Assembly: GCA_017084465.1 (NCBI GenBank) | Contig: CP070896.1 | Coordinates: forward strand, 4,329,501 to 4,393,500 | Source: Lacrimispora xylanisolvens | GTDB taxonomy: Bacteria; Bacillota; Clostridia; Lachnospirales; Lachnospiraceae | DNA length: 64,000 nucleotides | Direction: 5' to 3' | Shown: in pieces, positions 10,482 through 18,784 of the stretch | Layout: each line of letters begins with the position of its first letter | Numbering within the stretch: position 1 is the first letter of the stretch | The notes under the pieces: generated by a model | Database searches by the model: none | Told to the model about the DNA's origin: nothing | Seen by the model: the letters and a program-made list of their open reading frames with translations, nothing else | Translations under genes and position numbers: made by a program

Positions 10482-11379
10482 ATGAAAAAAATCAGGCTTA
10501 GCAAACAGTTAAAAATAGATTTGACAGGCTATGCTTTCATACTGCCCAATATTATTGGTGTATGTCTTTTTACCTTGTTTCCCATGATCTTTTCCCTGAT
10601 TATCAGTTTTACAGACTGGGATTATACAAAAGGAATTGGTAACTGGAACTTTATTGGTCTTACGAATTTTGCTGAAATGTGGCAGGATGAATGGTTTACC
10701 AGTTCTCTGATTAACACCATAATTTTTGCGGTGGGAGTGGTGCCAGTGACGGTATTTCTGGCACTGATACTGGCGGTCATTATTGATAAATACTGCGTTG
10801 CCAGACTTCCCATGAGGCTGGCGCTTTTTTATGCCTTATATCTCTAATATTGTGGCAGTTGCCATAGTATGGGTGATGATGTATTCTCCCTGGGGGCCAT
10901 TTACTCAGCTGGTAAAGCTCTTCGGTATGGAGAATCCTCCCCAGTGGCTGGGAGATACAACATGGGCGCTTCCGGCTTTGATGCTAATGACCGTATGGTC
11001 TGGAGTGGGATATTCAAATATGATCTATACGTCGGCACTTCAAGGACTTCCTCAGGATGTTTATGAGGCTGCAGACATTGACGGTGCTAATGAAATTCAA
11101 AAGTTTTTCAGACTTACGATTCCATTTCTGTCACCAACCACATTTTTCTTAATTATCACTACATTTATCACTTCTTTCCAGGTGTTTGCTCCTATACAGA
11201 TTATGACAAGGGGCGGCCCAGGAACGGCTACCAATGTGTTGGTGTACTATATTTACACCTCAGCCTTTACCTTCTATAAAATGGGATATGCCTCCGCCAT
11301 GTCATGGATATTATTTTTAATTCTTTTTGGCATAACAATGTTCCAGTGGGCAGGGCAGAAAAAATGGGTCAGTTATTAA
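10482..11379 (+). CDS. Sugar-type ABC transporter permease 1, MalF/LacF-like (one frame break)
   Basis: Inner-membrane subunit of the importer. Residues 15-35 form the first helix (YAFILPNIIGVCLFTLFPM), and the EAA loop is EAADIDGANEIQKFFRLTIP. The frame breaks in T6 run 10825-10830; with five Ts the sequence reads through as RLALFMPYISNIVAV and gives 298 aa, the usual length. Start ATG 10482 follows GAGAGGAGG. It pairs with the permease at 11441. No dedicated ATPase is present, which is common for CUT1 systems that share an MsmX-type ATPase. Confidence 0.87.
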
Positions 11380-11440
11380 AGGCGGGAAATACCCTGCGGC
11401 CCAAAAGGCATTGCAATAAAGAAGAAATGAGGCGGATGAA

Positions 11441-12292
11441 ATGAAGAATTATAAACGAATTATCTTAAAGGTTCTGTTTACCGCAGTCATAGGGGTTCTG
11501 GCTTTCTCCATGATAACACCGTTTTTGTGGATGATTTCGGCATCAATGAAGCTTCCTATGGATGTAATGAAGCTGCCGATTGAATGGATACCAAAGTATT
11601 TTTATCCGGATAACTATAAGAAAGTGTGGAATGTAGGCGGGCTGGCAGCAAGGGATTATCATTTTGGTCTTGCATACTGGAATTCTATAAAAATCGCAGC
11701 GATTAATTTGACGGGATCTGTGCTTACCAGTACACTGGCAGGGTATGCTTTTGCCAAAATAAAGTTCAGAGGGCGAAACGCTCTGTTTCTCATTTACCTT
11801 GCTACCATGATGATCCCCAGCCAGGTAACGCTAATCCCCAAGTTTGTTATGTTTAATAAAATGGGGCTGACCGGAACCCACTTAACCCTTATTTTGCCGG
11901 GGCTGATTACCATAACAGGCACATTTCTTATGCGTCAGTATTTTATGCAGATTCCGGATGAACTGAGGGAATCTGCAAGGGTGGATGGTGCCCATGAGTT
12001 TCTCATCTGGCTAAAGATTATGGTGCCAATTGCCAAGCCTAACATGGCATCTCTGGCTATGGTGGTGTTCCTTTGGAACTGGAACAGTTATTTGGAACCT
12101 CTGGTGTTTTTAAGCGATTGGAGGTTGTATACAATCCCCATCGCCCTGACAAATTTTATTGAGGAAAGCGTGACAGAATATAATTTGGTCATGGCAGCGG
12201 CAGCTTCTGCCCTGGTTCCAGCTTTCCTTGTATTTTTACTTGGGCAGAAATTTCTTGTCAAGGGTCTGGTGGCCGGCGCTGTGAAAGGTTAA
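11441..12292 (+). CDS. Sugar-type ABC transporter permease 2, MalG/LacG-like
   Basis: 283 aa, second permease of the CUT1 importer. The N-terminal helix is at about 12-32, and the EAA loop DELRESARVDGAHEFLIWLK plus MVPIAKP is the MalG-type ATPase contact. The C-terminal end (QKFLVKGLVAGAVKG) matches the family ending exactly. It is followed by the first oxidoreductase after 10 bases, indicating cotranscription and suggesting that the imported substrate is the one oxidised. Confidence 0.93.
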   Translation: MKNYKRIILKVLFTAVIGVLAFSMITPFLWMISASMKLPMDVMKLPIEWIPKYFYPDNYKKVWNVGGLAARDYHFGLAYWNSIKIAAINLTGSVLTSTLAGYAFAKIKFRGRNALFLIYLATMMIPSQVTLIPKFVMFNKMGLTGTHLTLILPGLITITGTFLMRQYFMQIPDELRESARVDGAHEFLIWLKIMVPIAKPNMASLAMVVFLWNWNSYLEPLVFLSDWRLYTIPIALTNFIEESVTEYNLVMAAAASALVPAFLVFLLGQKFLVKGLVAGAVKG

Positions 12293-12302
12293 GGTTGATA
12301 AT

Positions 12303-13588
12303 ATGAAATACATAATAGAAAACGAGAGAAAAATACCAGTAGTACGTGAAGTGGATGTGTTGGTACTGGGCGGTGGTCCAGCCGGAATTGGCGCAGCGGT
12401 TGCAGCAGCAAGGGAAGGCGCGGTAACTATGCTGGCAGAACAGACGGGAGATGTAGGAGGAATTGCAACAACGGGTCTTATGAGTCACTGGACGGGGAAA
12501 ACTGAAGGGGGGACTTTATGAAGAAATTTTAAGTCATTCCGCAGAATTAACAGGAGAAGGACGGCAGATCATTAATCCGGAGCGTTTAAAAACAATTTTC
12601 CTGCGCATGCTTACGGAGGCAGGAGTTTACCTCCGGCTGTACTCCTTTGCCAGCGATGTCATTATGAATGATCATGTAATTCAGGGAGTCGTTCTGGAAA
12701 GCAAATCCGGCAGGGAGGCTGTACTTGCAAAGATTGTCATTGATGCCACTGGTGATGGAGATATTGCTGCCAAGGCAGGCGCACCTTATTTTAAAGGCAG
12801 AGAAAGCGACGGGCTTATGCAGCCGGCAACGATTATGTTTAAGGTGGCTGGCGTAGATGAAGAAAGAGCCGTTTTTCCAGGCGGCTTTGAAGAAAGCTTT
12901 TCCCTCCCTGACGGGGACTTACAGGAGCTTGGGAAAAAATATCTGCCAAGTCCCGCGGGACATGTGCTCTTATATAGAACAACGCTCCCGGGAATTGTGA
13001 CCTGTAATATGACAAACTGCACCGGGGTCGACGGTACAAATGTGGAGGATCTTACTAAAGCAACTCTGGTCTGCAGAGAGCAGATGGATGATATTGTTGC
13101 TTTTCTAAAAAGATACGTTCCTGGTTTTGAAAATTGCTATATTATCAGTTCTGCTTCTCTGATGGGAATTCGGGAAACCAGGCATTTTAAGGGGGGAGGA
13201 GACCATAACAGAGCAGGATATTTTAGAGGCCAGGGTATTTGATAACTGGGTGGTAACAAAGGCAAACTTTAATTTTGATGTACATAATTTAACCGGAAAC
13301 GGACTTGATGAAACCGGCTGTCAAAAGTATTTTCCACAGATAAACGGATATACCATTCCTTACGGTTGCTTTGTGCCTTTGAAAATTGACAATCTATATC
13401 TGGCGGGAAGAAATATTTCAGGAACCCACATGGCTCATTCCAATTATCGCGTCATGCCTATTTGCGTCAACATGGGGCAGGCGGTAGGCATTGCCGCATC
13501 CATGTGTGCCGCTTCCGAAGTGGTTCCCAGATTTCTTGAAGTAAAAAAAGTACAAAACCGTCTAATGGAACTGGGGGTGAGTCCGTGA
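12303..13588 (+). CDS. FAD-dependent oxidoreductase, FAD_oxidored (PF12831)-like (two frame breaks)
   Basis: Predicted flavoprotein with an N-terminal Rossmann motif GGGPAG at residues 23-28 (LVLGGGPAGIGAAVAAAREG), a second FAD segment VIDATGDGDIAAKAGAP, and a C-terminal flavin-binding region (NLYLAGRNISGTH, QAVGIAASM). The frame breaks in two G6 runs, 12507-12512 and 13191-13196. Reading each as five Gs restores one 427 aa protein of normal family length. Enzymes of this family sit in many carbohydrate-use loci, but their reactions are mostly unproven. Its stop overlaps the start of the second oxidoreductase (GTGA). Confidence 0.8.
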
Positions 13589-15336
13589 TAGTCTGCCATT
13601 ATGATTTTGTAGTAGTGGGAGGCGGCATGTCTGGCGTCTGTGCAGCCATAGCCGCCGCCAGAAGAGGAGTAAAAACGGCTTTGGTTCATAACAGGCCAGT
13701 GTTAGGTGGAAATGCCAGTTCTGAAATACGGATGCATATCTGTGGCGCAGATCATCATATGTCGGCTCCTAATGCAAGAGAAACCGGAATTCTGGAAGAA
13801 ATACTTTTAGAAAACAAGCTCAGAAACCCGGAAATGGTATACCCTATTTTTGATTCGGTTCTATGGGAAAAGGTTCATTATCAGAAAAACCTCACTCTTT
13901 ATTTAAATACCCATATGACTGAGGTTCGATGTGATGGTGACAGGATTGAAGCAATATGCGCCCTGCAAATGACAACGGAAAAATCCTTCTGTATTTACGG
14001 AAGCTTGTTTTTAGATGCGACTGGAGATGGCGTTCTGGGAGCCAAAGCCGGAGCGGAATATCGGATCGGCAGAGAGAGCTGTTCTCAATATGGAGAGTCC
14101 CTGGCACCGGAAAAAGAAGATCCTTATACCATGGGAAATTCTCTCATGTTCAAAGCCAGAGACATGGGTCATGAGGTGCCCTTTATAAAACCCTTCTGGG
14201 CTAATACCTATACAGAAGAGCAGCTTAGGCTTCGGGATCACAGTGACGTTACTTCCGGGTATTGGTGGATTGAGTTGGGAGGCGGAGAGCATGATGTGAT
14301 TTCCCAGGGGGAAGAACTTCGTGATGAACTGCTTAAAGCCGTGTTTGGTGTATGGGATCATATTAAAAACGGCGGGGAACACGGAGCGGAAAACATGGAA
14401 TTGGAATGGGTGGGATTTCTGCCTGGAAAAAGGGAAAGTCGACGGCTTATCGGCGATTATGTTCTGACAGAAAAAGATTGCCTGGAAAGCACCCGGTTTG
14501 AAGATGCCGTAGCCTATGGAGGGTGGCCTATGGACATTCATACGGTGGAAGGCTTTTTGAATGAAAGCGACGTACCTACAGTCTGGAACCAGGTTAACGG
14601 CATATATTCTATTCCTTACCGGTGCCTGTATTCAAGAAATATCCGGAATCTGTTTTTGGGAGGCAGAGCTATCAGTTGTTCCCATGTGGCATTTTCCTCC
14701 ACCAGGGTCATGGGAACATGTGCGGTAGTAGGACAGGCGGTTGGTACAGCTGCTTCCATGGCAGTAACAAGAAATCTGGAGCCAAGAAAGCTCCTGGATT
14801 ATGTGGGAGAACTACAGCAGGAACTTCTTAAAGATGACTGCTATATCCCCTTTGTTGTTAACAAAGATCCTGCTGACTATGCCAGACAGGCAGTGGTGAC
14901 AGCTGACAGCCACATTCCAGGATGCGATCCGGAAAAAGTGGTAAACGGAGTGGCAAGAACGGTGGAGGAAGATTCAAACTGCTGGCGGGCACCAATAGAG
15001 AGCCGTCCATCTATTCTTCTTTCTCTTCCGGAGAAGATGCCCATCCGGGAAGTCCGTCTGACTCTGGATTCTAATTTAAGCAAAGAAATCACTCCGTCCA
15101 TAAATCAGAGTGTTCTTTCCAGGCAGAAGTCCGGGCCGCCACAGGAACTGCTAAAGGAATACGAAGTGAATATTCTTCTAAATGGAAAGGTTGTGAAGCA
15201 TATGGCCGCCCAGTCTTATGGACAGAGGCTCCAATGTATTTTCCCTGGCAGTATAGACGGAGATGCTGTACAAATCAATGCGATTTCCACATACGGCAGC
15301 AGAGAGGCAACAATTTTTGAAGTGAGAATTTATTAA
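13585..15336 (+). CDS. FAD-dependent oxidoreductase with C-terminal accessory domain
   Basis: 583 aa flavoprotein related to the previous gene: Rossmann GGGMSG at residues 12-17, a second FAD motif LDATGDGVLGAKAGAEY and the C-terminal flavin region (LFLGGRAISCSH, VVGQAVGTAASMAV). After about residue 430 there is an extra region of roughly 150 aa, rich in beta-type sequence, that resembles a carbohydrate-binding-like tail; that comparison is an inference. The start is GTG 13585 after GGGGGTGA, overlapping the upstream stop by four bases. As the last gene of the operon it probably acts on the same imported compound. Confidence 0.85.
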   Translation: MIVCHYDFVVVGGGMSGVCAAIAAARRGVKTALVHNRPVLGGNASSEIRMHICGADHHMSAPNARETGILEEILLENKLRNPEMVYPIFDSVLWEKVHYQKNLTLYLNTHMTEVRCDGDRIEAICALQMTTEKSFCIYGSLFLDATGDGVLGAKAGAEYRIGRESCSQYGESLAPEKEDPYTMGNSLMFKARDMGHEVPFIKPFWANTYTEEQLRLRDHSDVTSGYWWIELGGGEHDVISQGEELRDELLKAVFGVWDHIKNGGEHGAENMELEWVGFLPGKRESRRLIGDYVLTEKDCLESTRFEDAVAYGGWPMDIHTVEGFLNESDVPTVWNQVNGIYSIPYRCLYSRNIRNLFLGGRAISCSHVAFSSTRVMGTCAVVGQAVGTAASMAVTRNLEPRKLLDYVGELQQELLKDDCYIPFVVNKDPADYARQAVVTADSHIPGCDPEKVVNGVARTVEEDSNCWRAPIESRPSILLSLPEKMPIREVRLTLDSNLSKEITPSINQSVLSRQKSGPPQELLKEYEVNILLNGKVVKHMAAQSYGQRLQCIFPGSIDGDAVQINAISTYGSREATIFEVRIY

Positions 15337-15352
15337 TTAAAAAATAAGCTAT

Positions 15353-15391
15353 GCCTTCTTCGGAGAAAAGATTCCAGGAGAAGGCTTTTTT
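15353..15391 (+). terminator. Terminator of the transporter/oxidoreductase operon
   Basis: Stem GCCTTCT (15353-15359) / AGAAGGC (15379-15385) followed by six Ts. Confidence 0.88.
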
Positions 15392-15454
15392 ATACTTTAC
15401 AGCCTGGAGAACTCCGACTCTGGATAATTGCAAAAATAAGTATAGGAAACAACA

Positions 15455-15483
15455 TTGACAATATCACTAATTAGTGATATATT
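15455..15483 (+). promoter_or_regulatory. marR-pirin promoter with palindromic operator filling the spacer
   Basis: TTGACA (15455-15460) and TATATT (15478-15483) are 17 bases apart. Bases 15461-15480 form a perfect 20-base palindrome (ATATCACTAA / TTAGTGATAT) that fills the spacer and enters the -10. A bound MarR dimer would block RNA polymerase, so autorepression is likely. The expected transcript start is at or next to the ATG at 15490. Confidence 0.85.
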
Positions 15484-15489
15484 TAATTT

Positions 15490-15969
15490 ATGAAAAAGAA
15501 CACTATATCTTATGGAAAAGAAAACGATACCAATTTAAAAGCATTCATTGGACTCAGCAGAACAACCCAGGCACTTCACAGAAGAGCGGGTGCCATTTTC
15601 AGCCAGGGCGGTCTTACATCAGCTCAGTTTGCTGTGCTTGAGGCATTGTACCACAAAGGCGATTTAACAATTAACGAGATTATCGACAGTATACTTTCTA
15701 CCTCCGGTAATATGACGGTGGTAATTAACAATCTGGAAAAAGATGCCATGATAGAAAGACATCCCAATCCAAATGATAAAAGGTCCTGTATTATTGCAAT
15801 CACGCAAAAGGGGAGAGAAAAAATTGAAGAGATTTTCCCCAGGCATGTGGAAGATTTAGCAGAGAGTTTTACCGGACTGAATGAAGAGGAAAAGGAAATG
15901 TTAGTGCATCTGTTAAAAAAATTAAACACAAGGAGTGAAATAAATGAGCAAAATAATAAAGGCAATTGA
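15490..15969 (+). CDS. MarR family transcriptional regulator
   Basis: 159 aa winged-helix repressor. The DNA-binding region LTSAQFAVLEALYHKGDLT, then the recognition helix near TSGNMTVVINNLEKD and the wing RHPNPNDKRSCIIAIT, are typical of MarR. ATG 15490 has no ribosome site in front, and the -10 box ends 6 bases before it, so the mRNA looks leaderless. It overlaps the pirin gene by 26 bases, and a palindromic operator lies in its promoter, so it probably represses itself and pirin. The effector is unknown; phenolics or oxidants are common in the family. Confidence 0.92.
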   Translation: MKKNTISYGKENDTNLKAFIGLSRTTQALHRRAGAIFSQGGLTSAQFAVLEALYHKGDLTINEIIDSILSTSGNMTVVINNLEKDAMIERHPNPNDKRSCIIAITQKGREKIEEIFPRHVEDLAESFTGLNEEEKEMLVHLLKKLNTRSEINEQNNKGN

Positions 15970-16961
15970 AAAAATAGGATTTCAATGGGGAATGGACAGT
16001 CCGTTTCTGGCATGCATGCATCACAAGGATCAGTTCCCGGCAGGGAATGAAGTGCAGGGACCTGCGGTTTCTTTAGCAGGAAGAAATATAGGGAATGATT
16101 TTTCCGGAAAAGACGGCTTTAGTATGTATCATGGGGAAAAGGTTCCGGGATTTCCGGTTCACCCTCATCGTGGTTTTGAGACTGTTACCGTCGTACTGGA
16201 AGGAATTGTTGACCACTTTGATTCCAAGGGAGCAGAAGGGCGTTATGGAAATGGAGACGTTCAGTGGCTGACTACCGGAGCAGGATGCCAGCATGTAGAG
16301 ATGTTCCCGCTGATTCATCAGGATCAGGAAAATCCCCTGGAGCTATTTCAGATCTGGCTGAATTTACCGGCAAAGAGTAAATTTGCAGATCCGGATTATA
16401 AGATGCTCTGGGCAGAAGAGATTCCAGTGATCAAGCATACCAATGAAAAGGGAAAGACAGCAACAATTCGATTAATTGCTGGTAATTACGAAGACAAAAA
16501 GAGCCTGGAGCCAACAAAAAATTCATGGGCAGCAAGTGAAGAAAATCATGTGGGAATTCAGCTTGTCATACTGGAACCTGAGGCAGAGTTTCAAATCGCT
16601 GCAGGTTCTAAGACCTTAAACCGTAACCTGTATTTTTATAAGGGAAGCAGTTTTATCACCATTGATGGCAGGGACATTGATCCTTCCACCCGCATTAAAC
16701 TTTCAGGAGAAGATCAGATTACGGTGGTGAATGGAGATACTACCAGTTACCTTTTACTCCTGGAGGGGGGAACCCATTAATGAACCAGTCGCTCAATTTG
16801 GACCTTTTGTTATGAATTCCGAGCAGGAAATACGAAAGGCATATGAGGATTATCAGAGAACACAGTTCGGTGGCTGGCCATGGCATGATGATGAGCCTGT
16901 TCATGAAAGGGAGATGGGAAGATTCGCCCGTTATCCTGATGGTAGTGTGGTTAAGAGGTAA
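15944..16961 (+). CDS. Pirin family protein (one frame break)
   Basis: Cupin-fold metalloprotein; some bacterial pirins are quercetin 2,3-dioxygenases. The metal ligands are visible as H73 and H75 (HPHRGFET) and H117 and E119 (GCQHVEM). The frame breaks in G6 run 16765-16770. With five Gs the sequence continues through EPVAQFGPFVMN and EEIR-like SEQEIRKAYEDYQ, the standard pirin C-terminus, giving 338 aa. ATG 15944 follows AAGGAG and lies inside the marR end. The MarR-pirin pairing suggests a response to an aromatic or electrophilic compound (inference). Confidence 0.88.
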
Positions 16962-17021
16962 TGGTTATCAGGAATAATGGTCTGATATAAGTAGAAGTTA
17001 ACAAAATAGCTGGACCGATAG

Positions 17022-17066
17022 AAGGAGCGTTTGCAGTATGTGATTCGTATGCTGTAGGTGCTCCTT
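17022..17066 (+). terminator. Hairpin, probable terminator of marR-pirin
   Basis: AAGGAGC (17022-17028) pairs with GCTCCTT (17060-17066), with further imperfect pairing inside. The T-run is short. The rest of 16962-17244 shows nothing else. Confidence 0.55.
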
Positions 17067-17244
17067 TAATCATTCAGAACTTATTAAAGAAAGGGATGAA
17101 GTTTCTCAAAGAGATAATATCAGGCAAAGATATTTTCGTGCAACGATTGGTTGCATAATAGAACTTTATAGTTAATAGCTATTTTAAATTGTCTCTGTTA
17201 AAATGGGAATATCAAAATAATTATTTAATGTAATAGGAGCCATT

Positions 17245-17862
17245 ATGAAATTATCTGAGAAAATACAATATTTACGAAAAGAAAATAATCTTACGCAAGA
17301 GCAATTAGCGGAGCTATGTAATGTGAGTAGACAGGCAATCACAAAGTGGGAATCAGATATTGCTAATCCGGAAATTGAGAAAATAATCTTTTTAAGCAGG
17401 TTATTTAAAGTTTCTATTGATGAATTATTAAAAGATGAATTTGATATTGATGGTGTAAAAGAGATTTCATGCTGTGGAAAGAGTCTGCCAATAAATGATA
17501 ACAGTACATTATACGAAGGTGTATTAATAAAGGAAAGTATTACCGATGAAAATATTCTTGACCTATTGGAAATAAATAAAATAGAGATATGGAAGACTAC
17601 TGGAAAACCAAAATATTGGACTGTGTTATTTTTTTCCTCAAAGCACAGTGATTTTCCCAAAGAAATTTCAAAAGTAATGAAATCAGGTGATACGCCTAAT
17701 TGTAACTGGTTTGTGGATTTTAAGTCTGAGAATATTAAGTATATCGTTTTCAAGAATTTAATATTAAAATACAGCATTGGAAATCAGGAAGAAAAACAGT
17801 TAGTATGTGAACGTTGTAGGGAACTAGGAATTCCAGATAATCAAATGCAATGGTCTGAATAA
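17245..17862 (+). CDS. XRE-family helix-turn-helix regulator with unknown C-terminal domain
   Basis: 205 aa. Residues 1-63 are a classic Cro/C1-type HTH (LRKENNLTQEQLAELCNVSR, then ITKWESDIANPEIEKI). From about residue 70 a separate domain of unknown family begins; it contains two Cys pairs (SCCGK near 73 and CERC near the end). The start ATG has TAGGAGCC in front. The gene begins the AT-rich stretch that contains the peptide export cluster and could regulate it, perhaps through the inverted repeat at 18402-18419; that link is unproven. Confidence 0.85.
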   Translation: MKLSEKIQYLRKENNLTQEQLAELCNVSRQAITKWESDIANPEIEKIIFLSRLFKVSIDELLKDEFDIDGVKEISCCGKSLPINDNSTLYEGVLIKESITDENILDLLEINKIEIWKTTGKPKYWTVLFFSSKHSDFPKEISKVMKSGDTPNCNWFVDFKSENIKYIVFKNLILKYSIGNQEEKQLVCERCRELGIPDNQMQWSE

Positions 17863-18068
17863 AAATATATAGCATTAAGGAGCTTTACAGCATAGTTAAT
17901 TAATATATATTAAGTTTTATGTTGATTGCTTCAAGTCATTTCACTCGTTTCTATAATGAGTGTATGACATTGGTTTATTTATGTTATTAACGCTGCCTTT
18001 CTTCTATCCTTAATCTTACATAGCTCCAAGTGTAAAATTTAAAATAGCATGGTTATATTCGTGTTACC

Positions 18069-18096
18069 AAAAGGCAGGGCGTAGTCCCTGCCTTTT
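18069..18096 (+). terminator. Strong terminator hairpin
   Basis: Perfect 11-base stem AAAAGGCAGGG (18069-18079) / CCCTGCCTTTT (18086-18096) with loop CGTAGT. It would work in both directions and insulates the peptide cluster from upstream transcription. Confidence 0.8.
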
Positions 18097-18114
18097 GTGA
18101 TATATTGGTCTTAG

Positions 18115-18273
18115 CTGGTGGGGAATAGAGACTCGATTACAAAACGGGAAGCTCGGATTGCATTTAAGCCTGAAATCATTCTAAGTATGATAAAAAAAGG
18201 AGAAAATGACGGGCAGTATCGGGATTTTTACATATTACAGTACATATACAGGTTGAATGTTATCTTGTTATAA
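18115..18273 (+). pseudogene. Possible gene fragment of unknown origin
   Basis: An open frame of about 52 codons reads KREARIAFKPEIILSMIKKG and onward to a TAA at 18271. It has protein-like composition and higher GC than its surroundings but no ribosome site or clear start. It may be the 3' end of a lost gene. The family is not recognised. Confidence 0.3.
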
Positions 18274-18401
18274 AACACTTATTTATTTATTAATGTGTCA
18301 ATAAATAATTAAAATGTAATCATTATAGATATATTAAAAAAATGTTTCAGAAGAAGTGGATAGACAAATCAAATCAATTTATATTTTTTCTATTTAATAT
18401 G

Positions 18402-18427
18402 AATGGATAAAAATCCATTGATATAAT
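18402..18427 (+). promoter_or_regulatory. Promoter -10 box with adjacent inverted repeat before the peptide gene
   Basis: A perfect inverted repeat AATGGAT (18402-18408) AAAA ATCCATT (18413-18419) sits two bases before TATAAT (18422-18427). No good -35 is visible, and the repeat occupies most of the -35/spacer region, as an operator or activator site would. Confidence 0.5.
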
Positions 18428-18448
18428 AAATTAAAGGAGATAGTTAAT

Positions 18449-18646
18449 ATGTATGGAATGATGAGTTTAACTAATGAAGAGCTCAATGAAGTGAAAGGAG
18501 GAGCATGCAACTCTGATTATGGGTATACATTTTGCTGTCCTGCAAGCAAGACTAAGCTGCAAGAAACTTTAAAGAAGTATAAAAAAACCGATATGGAAAA
18601 GGCTAAAAAGTATATTCAGTTTTGTTACGAGTGTTGTGACGTCTGA
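18449..18646 (+). CDS. Double-glycine leader peptide, Cys-rich bacteriocin-like precursor
   Basis: 65 aa. Residues 1-18 form a leader of the bacteriocin type: SLTNEELNEVKGG ends in Gly17-Gly18, the usual C39-peptidase cleavage site. The predicted mature peptide (19-65, 47 aa) has six cysteines at 20, 29, 30, 59, 62 and 63, that is, a Cys-Cys pair near each end around a Lys/Glu-rich helix-like middle (about 34-56). Three disulfides are possible. ATG 18449 follows AAAGGAG. The next gene encodes a C39 exporter and the one after it a thioredoxin-like protein, which together support secretion of a disulfide-bonded peptide. No lanthionine or radical-SAM enzyme is nearby. Toxin activity is inferred; a signalling peptide is possible. 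Confidence 0.82.
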   Translation: MYGMMSLTNEELNEVKGGACNSDYGYTFCCPASKTKLQETLKKYKKTDMEKAKKYIQFCYECCDV

Positions 18647-18666
18647 AAAAGTGTCTACTAATCTGG

Positions 18667-18702
18667 GGCTAGGATCTTTATACTCTAAGGTTCTAGCCTT
18701 TT
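18667..18702 (+). terminator. Hairpin after the peptide gene
   Basis: GGCTAG (18667-18672) pairs with CTAGCC (18693-18698), extended by G-T pairs, and TTTT follows. It probably ends most peptide transcripts and lets limited readthrough reach the exporter genes. Confidence 0.65.
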
Positions 18703-18784
18703 AATATAGTCTAAAATTTGATTAAAGTAATCACAGTAAATAATAATTGTTATAATTAACATATTATCGAAAAGGATGACGGTT

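Larger units (their letters stand above)
17863..18400. other. AT-rich intergenic stretch
   Basis: There is no complete gene. It holds a strong hairpin (18069-18096) and a possible gene fragment (18115-18273), listed separately, and a weak CACTC/GAGTG hairpin near 17942-17964. The remainder is AT-rich without recognisable signals. Confidence 0.4.
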
